The notes under the pieces were generated by a model. That model saw only the letters and a program-made list of their open reading frames with translations, did not search any database and had not been told where the DNA came from. Of a stretch of DNA of 64,000 bases, positions 22,698 to 35,683 are shown in pieces. The stretch's first letter is position 1. Each line of letters opens with the position of its first letter. Origin of the DNA: Adineta steineri (lineage: Eukaryota > Rotifera > Eurotatoria > Adinetida > Adinetidae); the NCBI GenBank assembly GCA_905250115.1, contig CAJNOI010000071.1, positions 62,001 to 126,000 of the forward strand, in the 5' to 3' direction. A program made the translations under genes and the position numbers.

Positions 22698-24980
22698 GGC
22701 ACATTACGACAAAAATACAGACTGACTATTCGTCAGCCCGGCGATCGATCATTCATCCATGTCATTGACTATTGCCATCCATCTAACGGGTGTTTATATA
22801 AGTTTATGTTTACGTATACGTGTAAGAGTTATAGAAAAAACAGATGTGGATAGAGAGAAAAAAAACGAGAAAAAAAAATAGAGGAGATCAGAAGAAAGAG
22901 GAAAGGATAGACGAGTTGGAATGATGTATCACGCACTACGTAGTGGATTTGTTATTTTTTATTTTCATTTTTGTTCATTTCCACATTTCTTTTCCCTCCG
23001 GTTTTTTCCTCTCTTTCTCTCTCACACTTTCTCTCTCTCCTTCCCTCCCTGCTTCTCTGCGTTTTTCTTCATGTGTTACGATCCATATAGTAAAAAAGAA
23101 ATAATCTTCTTTCTTTTTTTTTTTTTTTTTTTTTCTATCAACGAAGTTAATGATAATGGGCGGATGGTAATGATCCATCTCTTTTCTAAATATATGTCTT
23201 CAATGCCATCAAAGTATATCTTTTCTTTTTTTTTTCTATTTCTTTTTTGTTATCGCATCAGTGGTTTTTTTATTCTTATACTTATTATTAATTGTTCACA
23301 CAAAACATTTTTTTCAAATACGTTCTATATTATTCTTTATATAATAAATAAATACATGTGAGACTATATTTGTCATATAATTTCCTTTCTGAATCTTTAT
23401 ATAATCAATCACTCAAGGGAAATTTTTTTATTTACAAAAGTTATTCAAATAAAACCTATTGAAATAATGTTTATAAATAAAGAAGAACAAAGACAAGTTT
23501 TTTTTGTAATGAAAATTAATACAAACAATGTCATTCTAGGGTGTTATCAATAATGCCTTGAAAATAATAACAGAATCGAAAGTATAATACTTCCATGAAC
23601 TATCAAGTTTTATAAAAATCTATGTCATTATTATTAATATTTAAGGGAGAGAGAGAGAAAGAAAAAAACTTAATGATAATCATAATGTCAAGTAAAACGA
23701 AAATCGACAATTTTATGACATTGATTTAGATTAAATATGATAGTAGATGTTAGATGCTTAGAAAATCATTCTTAAAAATATAACATATGAAAACTAGTAA
23801 AACATATGAGAAAAAGCAAATGTTATATAAAACATTTATGAAGTTATAACGTTGATCAATACAACAGATATATAATTTCATTTATAAGACAACGTATAAA
23901 AGGAGAATCTTTTTTCTTTTTTGTGTCTTGCCTCATCACATCTTAACGGCCAAAACCAATCGTTTGTTCCGCTTTTGATAATTGTCTGTCGCATTGAACA
24001 GGAAATCAATAGTCGTTCCTACAGATTCACAATCATTATTAGTTCATAAAAGAACATTTCTGATTGTAACAATTCAAATGATAAAAAGATTAATCAACAA
24101 TCGTTTTTTTTACTATCCAACAATGAGTACTCCTTTTTGTAACATCAAATTTATGACTTTTTTTTCCTACTTATAAAAACTATCATTCAATTCAAATATA
24201 ATTTACTATAGTAAATCCCTAAGGCACTGTAAGTATAAAATATATAGTTCGAGTGGACGATTGATATATATTAGAATAAATCTCCAAGTATATAATAAAT
24301 AAAATATAGTATTATTGAAAAGATCATGCATTTCTTAAGTTAATTAATGACAATAATAATCGATCATAAATTTTCTAATGATAAATCAACCTTCAACATC
24401 GATTGATTATATATTATTTTCATTCAGAGAAAAAATATGTAGATTGTTGGGTAAATACTAGACTGTGATTACAAACATAGAATTTGTTTTTATTAGAAAA
24501 GATAAATTTAACTTGTCTAATAGCAAAACCTAATATGAAAAAAGGCTTTTGAATATGACTAAGTGGTTTCATATAACTTCTCGGCTATCTCAATACTATC
24601 CTAAACTTATATATTCTAAAAAGCAAGTTATTTCCGGTGCGTATAATAACATTTCTATGTTGAATATACTTATTGTGAATAGAGCAAGAATAATCTCATC
24701 CGATGTCATCTTTCATCTCCGAGCTAATGTAATATTATATTCAAATTTTTTGACTAGTTGTATTATTTTCGCGAGAAATCTGGAAGTTCGATATATGAAC
24801 AAAATGAAAAAGAAGAAAAATTTTATTAGAGAAATGAACATAAAACGATAACAAATAAAAAGTGTCAAATATTATAAGATCGAAAATTTAGCTAAATAGA
24901 AAAAAAAGACAATACTGCGTTAAATATTAATTTTTTTGTAAGATTTTGAACGTCATCAACTATGAAATGTATATCATAAA
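22698..24980. other. Intergenic, low-complexity rich
   Basis: Upstream region of the anion-channel gene and 3' side of the PDXDC1-like gene. Holds a T-run at about 23112-23134 with GA/CT-rich flanks and several A+T-rich frames with no family resemblance. Nothing else seen. Confidence 0.55.
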
Positions 24981-27900
24981 TTATTCATTTGTTTTTTGAT
25001 CAGTTGAATTTATTATATTATCAGAATTATCCGATGTTGTATCATTATGAGTAGGTGCATGATGAGATTGTCGTCTTATTTGCATTCGATATACATATGT
25101 ATCTTCAGTAGATTCAATTCGACCAGAATTTAAATCAAACGATCGACCTTTTGTTGCTGTTGCTGATGCAGATGGTGCTGGACTCCACCATGACATAAGA
25201 TCTAAAAGAAATATATTTGGATTATTTTATAATACAAAAGCTAAATGAATTACTTGAAACTATTGGTAGTTGTCTTAAAAGACCATCTTGAGCAAGTAAT
25301 TGTAAATTTTCATCTTGTAAATCTTTTTCAGCTTTTTCTATACCAGCTTTGATTTTTTCTGCCATATCTTCAGCATATTTTATTGATGATTCTGCTTCTT
25401 TTCCAACATTCGATATTTTTTGTAATAATATATCAAGATCTTCACGTTTTCTTATCATACCTAAACGTAAATAAAGCAATGAATCTGTTTCATCTGTTCC
25501 ACCACCACTTAATGAAAATGCTGAATCATTTGTTTGTAATTGTCGTGCTAATTCGGATTGAATTATATTGATTTCATAATTGGATATTTCGTCCATATTG
25601 GTTGGATTTATATTACTTGGAATATATCGAACAGCACCAATACCAGCCCAATTTTGTATTGGAATTGATAGAAGATTTGAATATTTTGAAACAGTTGATG
25701 CAAGATTTGCACGTGCTGTCATTGTTGCAATAAGTATATCACTAAAACGTTGTATATCATCAAGAAATAATTGCATATCATTTTCATCAATAACATCAAG
25801 TAAATGTTCTAATGGTGCAAAACGAAGTGCATGTGCTGCAATTTGATTTTGTATAGGTTCATTTGGTTTTGATATTTGAAAATGAACACTTTTAAGTAAT
25901 TCTAAATTTATTTTTGGATGTTGATGAGAAAGTTTATCAAATAACCAAAGATTAAGAAGATCAAGATAACCAGTTAAATTATCGATATTTTCAAGCTAAA
26001 ATATTTTTAGAAACATAATTAAAAGGTATTCAAGTGATTCAGGGATTAATTTTCTATTATTGTTTATTACGTTCGAAAAATATTTCGAAATAGAGAATAG
26101 AAATAAATTAACCTTCATGAATAGTATTGTTACGCTTTTTTCATATACGTTCGATCTCGTAAAGACAGGAAAAAATATTACGATGCGGTTTTTTACAAAG
26201 TTAATTTATTGCTATTTATTGCTCCGAAACGGTGTTTAAGTATGATAATTTTCAACAACAAAAATGTTTCTCTTAGACATATTTGATTTAACGGAATGAA
26301 CACATTCAATATAAAATAATAGTTTGAACGGCAGAAAGTATGAATAGAATATTTTATGTTTACATGATGAATAACTTAAATATTAAATCAACACAATCTT
26401 TTCAGGCCAAAAATAGTGAGCTTGAAATTTGGAGTTTACGGATGTCTAGTTTTCAACGAAGATCTCAGCTCAGAACTTGAACCGTCTTTTTCTGATTGCT
26501 CATATAAATACTCTTGGTTATTATGAATCGATCGATGTTTATTCAAGAAAAAAAACATTAGAATTCGTTGAAATACCACAGAATCGTAAACTACAAATTT
26601 CGAGCTCACTTTTTTTGACCATCTTTTCATTATAGAATTCATGTAGATAATCTAATTTTCTCTGATCGCAAAAACCTTGATTTGTAAGAGTACATAGACG
26701 ATGATTTTAAATACGATTACATCTAATACTTTTGATCTATATCTAGTAGTTGACAAAGCGAAAATAATCTAACTGACGTCTGCTTATTTTTATCTTGGAA
26801 CAAATTCATTAGAAATCTTATAAGATTACTATTTGTAATAAATACATACTTCTGCTATATTATCCGATTGAAAACGAAAAATAACAAGAGATTTTGGTAG
26901 AACATCATTAGGTGCATCTCCTGAACAAATACGTTGATATGTATATGTTTCATGATTATCTTCATCATTAATTATATGTATTGTTTTGATTTGTTTTAAA
27001 CGTGTTAATAATAAATTTGCTAAATCAAACGATTGTTTCATATGATAAAAAATATTCTCATTTGAACATCGTTGACTAATTGACCATACACTTAAAAAAC
27101 TAACGGATGGACTATGTAAAATAAAATCATCAAGTGGATGAGAAGATCTTTGTAATGAATTTTGTTCATCTGTTTCATTAATATCTGTTGTTGATCGAAG
27201 AAAAAACGTTAAATAAGGAAGATTTTGTATACCAAATAATTTCATTATATCCATTGTTAAACTATCACAACTTATATTTACATTATCTTTAATTGTTGAT
27301 AATAAAGCTAATGAACCTAATAAATCACCTATAACATGAAGCCAAATATTATATCGTTCACAAATTTGTTTAATTTCTTTTAATTCATCACAGCGACCTA
27401 ATAATGCTGAGCCTAAAAATATTTTCATTTATATTCAATTCAGTATGAAAAAAATAAACTCAGACCTGCATTTGCAATAATCATAAAAGGATAAGATACG
27501 GAATCATTTATATCACGTTTAATCAATTCTTCGAATCGATTTATATCGATCATATCTTCATGTGACGTTTTATTTGAAATATGTTCAAATTTAATATTTG
27601 ATAATGAAGATGTTAGATCAATTTTTAAATTTGGATCAAAATCCATTGGAATATAAATAATTGCTTTTTTATATTGATTCGGTTTTAATGCATAACGTAT
27701 AACACGTTGAAATGTTTCCGAATAATATGTTGAACAAAGAAGTGCATGTGAATGAATATGAAATAATTTTTCACACCATTGAATGATTTCATTTTGATAT
27801 TTTGGTAAAACAGATGTTTTTATATGATATGGTAATGTATCGAAAAAAGCTGATAACTTAAAAGAAACAAAGAAATTTTAAGAACAAAAAAAAGAAATGT

Positions 27901-28137
27901 TAAATTTAACTATACCATAGCAACATCTCCAACACATTCTAAATATTTATTCCAAACAATTTGTATACATTGACGAGCTTCTTCATCTTCATGTAGAAAT
28001 GAAAAACAATATGACATAAAATCATTTTTTAAACGATTATTTAATTCAATTGTTTTTTCTTCATTAAATACTATTGATGATTCATTTGTAATAATTACTT
28101 TATCATTTTGTTCAATATCAGGCTTTTCCGATGTCAT
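24981..28137 (-). CDS. PDXDC1: PDXDC1-like group II decarboxylase-fold protein
   Basis: Five exons, complement(24981..25201, 25254..25995, 26850..27412, 27466..27856, 27916..28137), 712 residues. Seen: PFMIIANAGSALLGRCDEL then LHVIGD and CDSLTM, which track the PLP-decarboxylase fold as modified in PDXDC1. The C-terminal half has AGIGAVRYIPSNI, INIIQSELARQLQ.ND.AFSLS and a helical DLDILLQKISNVGKEAE region ending GLLRQLPIV then WWSP, all specific to PDXDC1. The usual decarboxylase HVDAA motif and the PLP lysine context are not recognisable, so catalytic activity is doubtful, as for vertebrate PDXDC1. Cytoplasmic protein of unclear function. The 854-nt intron 25996-26849 holds an inverted-repeat element. 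Confidence 0.8.
26410..26617. mobile_element. MITE-like inverted-repeat element in PDXDC1 intron
   Basis: Terminal inverted repeats of about 33 bp with three mismatches: left begins CAAAAATAGTGAGCTTGAAA, right (reverse complement) begins CAAAAAAAGTGAGCTCGAAA, both continuing into AGTTTACG. Total 208 bp, no coding capacity. Superfamily not assigned; no clear target duplication. Confidence 0.65.
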
Positions 28138-28580
28138 TTTTTTTTGTTGTTCGAAAATCTAAAAATAATTCAAAGCAACAATGTGCATCTATATCAAAAG
28201 GATGAATTGAAATTGATATGAATATAATCAATGCCAATTGCTTAGTCAATGTACATTTATATTTGTTCTTTTCTTTCTTTTTTTGTTTCAGGTAAGCAAA
28301 AAAAAAATAAGTGAGGACGTGGCAACTGAGTGAAGAGACAAGGTGACAAACACATGTGGTGGCTACGTACTTTTCTTCATTGGAAGAAAAAAATGCCTAT
28401 CGTTCATATTGAATACTGTGTCATACAATTCGTTCTAGATGCACAAACCAAAAGGAAGGAAGGAAGAAAATTATTTATTCGTAACAAAAAGAAAATAATA
28501 GTTTTATCATATAAAACAAAATAATTCATTTTTATTGATATTTTCTGAAATAGAAAAAAAATATAATAATAATAATAAAT
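28138..28580. other. Spacer between PDXDC1-like and ABCD4-like genes
   Basis: A+T-rich with A- and T-runs. A plus-strand open frame here (from 28330) has no family resemblance and is probably chance. Presumably the promoter of PDXDC1 and the 3' end of the transporter gene. Confidence 0.5.
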
Positions 28581-31132
28581 TCAAAGATTTTCTATCATAT
28601 ATCTTCCATTTTTATACAATTTAAGTTGAAATTGATGATACTGTTGAAGTGTTTCTCGATGACCAATACTTATAAAAGTAAGATTTCGTTCAATTAAATA
28701 ATTATACATTTTTATTTCCATATTTACATCAAGTGATGATGTTATTTCATCGAGAAATATAATACTCATTCGTGAATTTTCATTCGAAGAAAGATAAAGT
28801 ATTAATCGTAGAAATGATAAACGTTGTAATTCACCGGGTGATAATAAATCTTGCCATGGATATTCTGGACATATAAATACACTTGATTCAACACAATCAA
28901 GAATATGTGAAAGATCCCATTCACCAAGAAGATATTCAATTTGTGTTTGACGTGTAATCGTTATAGAATTTTGTACATTTGGATATGAAAGCTCATCATG
29001 TAGTGATTGATTTGTAAAATATGGACGTTGAGGAAGTAAAAAACTATGTGAAGTATTATAAGAAAAAGATCCATGTATATTCACTGGCCAGATTGAATGA
29101 AGAATACGAAATAGAGATGTTTTACCAACACCACTATCACCTAAAAATTTTTTCTCATGATTAATTTATAAGAAAATAAAAAATAATCTGAATTAAAACA
29201 ATCTATATACTTGTCTTTTAATTCATGATAGATAGAAAGTATTATTTCTATTAGATACAATGAATTATAGTCAAGTTAAGTGTGCTCCAAATTTGGATGT
29301 GTAAGTTTTCGCGAAAAACTGTAATCATCTATTTTTGATTGCTTTAAGAGATATTCTGGACTGTGCTGAATCGACTGGTGATGCTCAAGAAAAAGCAAGC
29401 ATTCAGTTACAAGCTACAACTTTTTGAGAAACTTAAAACTCGCAAACTTCAAATTTGGAGCTTACTTAACTTGATCGTGAACTATTAGCGACGAAACTAT
29501 ATTAACTGTTTATAACGAAGAATTATGTATCGACCAGTTATTAGTAGTATGCCTTTCGCTAAATAAGAAATCAAGTTAAGCAGCTGGGATGGTTCTATAA
29601 CAAATGTAAAGAAACTTTCTATTTATAACAATTTTAGTATTCTTATAGAAAAAGATTTATAATTAATAAATTTTATATAAGACCTGTTATTAATAGACGT
29701 TGTCCTTGATGTAATGTTAAATTGAGATTATTCATAAGTAGATGTTTATTATTATTTGGAATTGAATATGAAAGATTTTTAATATTAAGAATTTCATTCT
29801 GTTGATTAGTTTGATAAGATTGTTTTTCAGCCCATGATATATCAATATTTTTCATATATTCAACAAATGTTTGTACACGATGTGTATTAGCTGCAATTAT
29901 CGTTATTTTATCTGTTAAATCATTTAATTGACTAAAACGATAGATTAAATACATTGTTATAAATGATGTTTGACTTATTGTTTTAACTAATTCTTCAGAT
30001 GTTAAATTATCATAGAAATGAAAAACAAATATAGCTATTGCTAATAAAAGATAACTTAATATACTTCCAATATAATCAAATAAATTAGTTGATAAACTAA
30101 GAAAAAATTCTTGAATATTTCGACGATAAAGTAATGGTGCAAGAAATTTTAAGAAATAATTATCAAATCTTGTATGTTCAAATGAACCACCATTATAAAA
30201 TGCAATTGATTCATTATATGTTCGAATTTGTGTATGAAGAAAACGAAATGTACCTTCACATATATTTTGTCGAAATATTGTTCGAGATACAGCTGAAATA
30301 AATAATTTATTTATTCCAGTCCATATTATAAAATAGATTATTATAGCTAATGGACCATAATAACCAGTAATTTCCCATGTACGATATGTATAAAAAGCAA
30401 TAGTAAATGGTGATATAACAACAAGAGGTATAATAACAGATAATGTTCGACATAATGCATCGGCATCTTGAGTTATACGTTGATCAGGATTATCTATAGA
30501 TGGTTTTATTGTTACTAGTGGTTGAGGACGATTCGTTGATATATAATTAACTGATTCTTGATCGTTACTATCACTGTCAGTACTAAAAAAATATGAAATT
30601 TTTTTATGACGAAAACAATTCAAATGAATTCTTACGTTTGTACTGTATGATTTTCATATATTATTGAACGATCGTCATTATTTCGATTTTGATTTTGTTG
30701 TGTTGTATGTAATAAATGATAATATCGTTGTTGTGTAAAATACAGGGAATGTAAATAAAGAACAAGTCTCGTACGCCATTTCACGTAAAGTATTGAAGAT
30801 AAAAGTGTTGAAAGTGATTTAAGGAATGCATTTAATATTACAAAAGCAAATGCTCGAATAACTAACCAACGAAATAATTTAAAATCACGTTCATTTGGTG
30901 ATTTACCTAATTGAACATAAAATTCAGATGGAATTAAACCAACATAATAGATAACAAATTGTAAACCAGCTTCATTTAAAAGTATTAATAAAATAAGAAT
31001 TAATGGATGAGAATAAATTCGTTCATTATGATTATTCACATTTACTGAAAGACGAGAAAGTGGAAGAAAAATATGAAATAAATGACCTAATCGTTTGAAG
31101 AACAAATAATTGAAACTATTTTTACTACTCAT
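28581..31132 (-). CDS. ABCD4: ABC half-transporter, subfamily D, ABCD4-like
   Basis: Three exons, complement(28581..29140, 29684..30582, 30636..31132), 651 residues. N-terminal membrane domain with about six hydrophobic helices (LILILLILLNEAGLQFVIYY, FAFVILNAFLKSLSTLL, ...), the subfamily D signature DNPDQRITQD, then a nucleotide-binding domain with Walker A GDSGVGKT (about 466-473), signature LSPGE and Walker B SIIFLDE. In vertebrates ABCD4 moves cobalamin out of lysosomes; other D members import acyl-CoA into peroxisomes. The short N-terminus and overall length favour ABCD4, but peroxisomal function cannot be excluded. All ATPase motifs are present. The 543-nt second intron carries an inverted-repeat element. 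Confidence 0.8.
29271..29474. mobile_element. MITE-like inverted-repeat element in ABCD4 intron
   Basis: Left end TCAAGTTAAGTGTGCTCCAA and right end, read in reverse complement, TCAAGTTAAGTAAGCTCCAA, both followed by ATTTG; 204 bp. No open frame. Target duplication unclear. Confidence 0.65.
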
Positions 31133-32674
31133 TATTATCTAAAATGATCATACACCGAAGACATTAATCCCTCTCATTCTCTCTCTATATATATACATGT
31201 AAATATTTCAAGTATTTTATTAAATGCATGAAAAGAAAGATCGAGGAGAAACATTAACCTTAATAAAAGATTTTATATATGAAATTTTCTTATCTTATCT
31301 TTGTTATTTATTTTCGATTAAGTGTATAGAATAATGATAATTTATTAAGCTTGAACATAATCCAAAAGATTTTGTTCTGTTTGGTGTCATAGCCCTGGAC
31401 AGAGACAAAAGTCTAACCATTATTGATTTGATATATGATTGATACCAATCATTTTTTTTCAAATATTTATTTCATTTTCAGTAGATGTCATCATATATAT
31501 ATAATGTCATTTATGAAAATATCAAAGTTTATAAATCAATTTGTTTTAGATTGTATAAGATTATCTTCGAGTACATTTGCAAAAAAATTATAGTGTGCTT
31601 GCATTCTTAACATAGTTCTTAGTAGTCTGATGCATAGCTAATTTTTCAAAAGATTATTGGAATGGAATGGTTGGCTCATTTATGCTTTATTCTATAAATG
31701 ACCTAGTTCGTGCAAACAATACGAAATATAAAAAAATATACAATATGTATGCGCTCAACAAATATTCTCAACCCTAGATATGAGAAACGATAATGAATAG
31801 TATTTGTTACTTCTATCCAGTATCACTGATCAAGTAGAAAGACTGAAAACAAACCGTTTCTTCTTAAAGATCTTCTTATTGAAGCTACGTGATAGAATCT
31901 ATGAAGAGTTTATCAAGACTGTATCACAGGTTTAGTTTGGAAAAAGCAATATATTCTCATGCAAAAACGAAGCGAGACGATAATCAATAATTTCGGTTGA
32001 AATGTAATATTCGACAACATCATTTTTCAGAAGTTATTATGATACTCTGGTATCAAATTGCATCCTATCATAGTCTGATTTTTGTTGTACACATGAAATC
32101 GTTCTAATACAAGATGATCTTATCATTTATTAAAAAACACTTGAAATTAAATTATTATAAAAACTTATGATAATATAACATAGAAATATTTCAAAAGCAC
32201 AAACGATTGTAAAAGAGAGTTTTTAGATATGAAAAGTACTGTTATTTCTACAATGAACCTCGACTTCGATGATCTTAACTAGCCAAAAGATGCTGAAAAA
32301 ATGACCACGACTATTTAATTATGCAGTGAACATAAATATATATCAAAAATGAAGTCTTACTGAATACGAATAATTATTTGATCTCTAATTCACTCGCTTT
32401 ATCATATAAAACTGCCTCTAGATTCATCACAAAATGATTCAAGAATTATTTGGACAAGGTTAAGCGTTTGTTTACGTCATGAAAAGTATCATGAAGAAAT
32501 CAAAACTATCTTATTCTATATATCGTAGGAAAGATAACGATTTTTTTTTGACTCATACAATAAATATTATATTTCGTATGGCTAATGAGTCACATGTATA
32601 ATTTCAAATAGATATATAAACTTAAAAATCTATATCTTTGGTATTCTATTGTAAAAAAGAAATCTTCATTAAAT
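31133..32674. other. Intergenic, divergent promoter region
   Basis: Between the ABCD4-like gene (-) and a RING-type gene (+). A+T-rich; a CT run at 31169-31184. No gene supported on either strand. Confidence 0.55.
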
Positions 32675-33386
32675 ATGGATGACAGTTGGTCTCGATGTCC
32701 AGTTTGTTTTGAAGATTACTCATTATCACATCGTCCAACAACATTTCTTTGCGGTCATTCTACATGTATAGATCATACATCTGGAAAGAATCGACTTCGT
32801 GAATGTATGTAGATTCTCTTTATTTATTTATAAAAAATAATCTTTTTAAAGGTCCTATTTGTCGATATCCGTTAAATCAACAACATGAATATAATGTATC
32901 GTATAGTCTTGAAGAAGCTTCATGTTTATATCGTAGTATTAAAAATACTGCTGACTATTCAACTATTGAATTTCCATCAGAACATATTGGATCAAATCAT
33001 ATAAAAATAATGAATCCTGATGATATACATGCTCGTCAATTGCAAGAGAAATTTAATTATGAAATACAAAATGAACATGTCGAAGAAAGACCAACAACAA
33101 TTTTGGCTTTAATCTTTGCTGTTATATCAAGTCAACAAAAAAGTCAACATATCGGACAAAAAAAGAATGTGGTCATGGTTGTTTTCTTACTACAACATCT
33201 CAATGTTGTTCATGTTCTGGTAAGAATTATTTGATAGAAGTGACAGTAAGCTTCATCTATTTGTATTCTTTAGATCGACGACCTCATTCTAAAGACAATC
33301 AATATGATAAATACTTTGATGGTTATGGATTTCGGACAGTTGGGCAACGTAATCAAGACTATTGTCCTAGTTGTAAAACAAACTGA
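32675..33386 (+). CDS. RING-type zinc-finger protein with an apparent frameshift
   Basis: Three exons, 32675..32804, 32852..33219 and 33274..33386. Exon 1 and 2 give RCPVCFEDY ... TFLCGHSTCI ... ECPICRYPL, a C3HC4-like RING with Cys/His spacing intact. In the first frame exon 2 then runs KKNVVMVVF, with no cysteines. Shifting by one base at the A7 run (33158-33164) gives KECGHGCFLTTTSQCCSCS, which splices in phase to exon 3 ending DYCPSCKTN. The cysteine-rich second frame is clearly the conserved one, so there is either a one-base indel in the assembly or a genuine disruption. Expected role if intact: ubiquitin E3 ligase. I do not recognise a named orthologue. Confidence 0.6.
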
Positions 33387-33638
33387 AACTCCCATTTTGA
33401 TTTGTAATAATTATTTTTAAATAAAAGTGAAATTCAAAATGTTATATTGGAAATAAATCAAATGAAGAAGCAAAAAAAAAAATTTCAGAGAGAAAAGATG
33501 ACAAAAAAAAATAATTAAATCATTCGCTTAAATCGGATGTCCATCATTGTCATCCTCTATGTCTATAGATACAATTAAGTCATATGAGGGTAGGATATCC
33601 TAATGTCTTTTTTATTAAATCATATTGATTATAGTTCT

Positions 33639-35683
33639 TTAAACATATTTTGAATAAGCTCCTGATTGGCCTCCACCATTTCCACCTCGATTACCACTTT
33701 GATTTGTATATGATGAGCGATAAGTTGTTGAATAGGCACCTGAAAGATATATATTCCCTTGTTTATATGTTATTTAAAAGAAAAAAATATATACCTGGAT
33801 AATTGTAAGTTGTTGTACGATATTGTTGTGCCGGTTCAGTTTGACTAAACTGTTGTTGAGGTGCTTGTTGATATTGATCAGAAACATTTTCATATGATGA
33901 TGATTGTCGAACTTGACCTGTTTGAGGACGACGATTTGTTAAATATTTTGAATAATTCACTGGTAAATCAGTTATTTTATCAACAATTCGTACTTCACTA
34001 TAAAATAGAAAAAAAATAAAAATAATCTTTTTTTTTTGTTTCTATTACCCCATAGTACTTGTTGCATTGTGCGATAGAGGATCAGCACGAAAGACACCTT
34101 CATCAATAATAATTTGTTCATGATGAGCTCTTGGTTGTTCATATTCGATAATTAAATTTTTTGGTGCTCGAATTCTAAAATTAGAATTTATTGAAATAAA
34201 TATATATAAGTTTTTGTTGAATTTTATACATACATTTCCTGAGCTGGTGCTCGTTCGACAATAACTGGTCGTTCCTTAGTTTCTTGATAAGGCAACCATT
34301 TTTCATAAATAACTTGACGTGGTTTTGGTGGTGCGGGTGGAAGTCGTTCAACAATAACTTGACGTGGTGCAGCTGGTGGTGCTGGAAGAATTTTTTCAAT
34401 AATTTGTGGTTGTTGTTGAACCGGTGCAGTTGGTGGACGTTCACCTAATTTTAACAAGAATAAAACAAGTTAAAATTTTTAAAACTACAATAAATATTCT
34501 TACGAATAATAAGTGGTGGAGGTGTTGGTGGAGTTGGTGGACGTTGTCGAATAACGAGTGGTGGTTGAAGAGGTGGAGCTGGTGCTTGTCGTTCCTAAAT
34601 TTATACAAATAGATCTTTTATTTGTTTAAATTTAATATTTACCTTGATAATAATAGGTGCTGGTTCAGGTCCCGGTGGTGGTTCCAAAAAGCGTACATTG
34701 ACCTGTTGTTTATAATGAATATTTTGATCGGATGGTTTTACAACACGTATTGGATCACTATCGGATTGAATATTTAAATTTTCCAATCGATTATCGGGTG
34801 CAATAACTATAAAATAATACATTAAAATTAGTTTAAGAAAAACAAATCTAATATGATTATGTATTTACCTTCATGAGTACGATAATCTGCACGTTGATAT
34901 TGGTGACTTGGACCAGCACGAGCAAGAATTTCATTACCAAAACGTTCATCATGAATAACATTTCCTACAGCCCGTAATGTTGATGTGTCAAAATTACCGC
35001 TATAGCTTTGCGGTTGTGTTGAAGCATAGTTTGTACGTTGTTGAGATTGACTACTATAGGAAAATATTCAACTATTTAATTCAAAAAACAAAAGAGCGTA
35101 ATAATAAGTCATCTATTAGAATAATTATTTAAAGCAAAAGAGAGCTGGAAATATTTCCTAGAAGTTTCCGGTCTACTTTTACCTTCCCGATGTATTACAT
35201 TGTTGACAACTAAATCAAAGAAATTTGAATTTTTTTTATCTAATGAAAAAAAACTTTTTTTTTTATAGAGAAGCAATGTAAATTATAGGATAGAAAAACA
35301 AGGAATCGAGCTAAATAACTACTTACTTTGGGTTATATGTAGATGTGCTGAGAAAAATGAAAAAAAAAATTCAATAAATTATAAATCAATCACTAAGGTT
35401 CAAATAGTAAACTGAAAGAAGGGTATTTTCTATATAGAAGATTGTAACGTTTAGTTCTATGTGTGAAATGACTAGAATTGCATCAATACTTATAGCATAC
35501 ATATATCAAATAGTCTAATTGACTGCTTGAATATACTAATTAAAAATTTATTATGTGTAGTATTTCTACCTGAATTATTAATCAGATATCTTACCCGCCT
35601 CGTGATCCATCATTACGGTATTTATCAAGGAATGAATTACCATTACCATAACCACTGTAACCCCGATTTTGAGATGTAGACAT
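33639..35683 (-). CDS. Proline-rich VI(V)ER-repeat protein, possibly cytoskeletal (alveolin/articulin-like)
   Basis: Ten exons, complement(33639..33739, 33795..33997, 34049..34174, 34234..34444, 34504..34594, 34643..34806, 34869..35053, 35183..35209, 35327..35347, 35595..35683), 405 residues. The 27-nt exon at 35183 is phase-neutral and may be optional. The centre has repeated PPAP...RQVIVERLPPAPPKP, RQVIYEKWLP and RPVIVERAP units; both ends are Gly/Gln/Tyr/Ser-rich and low complexity. The alternation of valine, proline and charged residues resembles alveolin/articulin membrane-skeleton repeats, but the match is by eye and weak. No catalytic domain, signal peptide or membrane helix is seen. 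Likely a structural protein. Confidence 0.6.

Noticed and set aside
22921..23361. 146-codon plus-strand open frame
   Set aside because: Phe/Ser/Ile-rich translation of T-runs and CT microsatellites; no domain, no splice context.
24549..24851. 100-codon plus-strand frame
   Set aside because: A+T-driven composition, no conserved motif, no splice signals.
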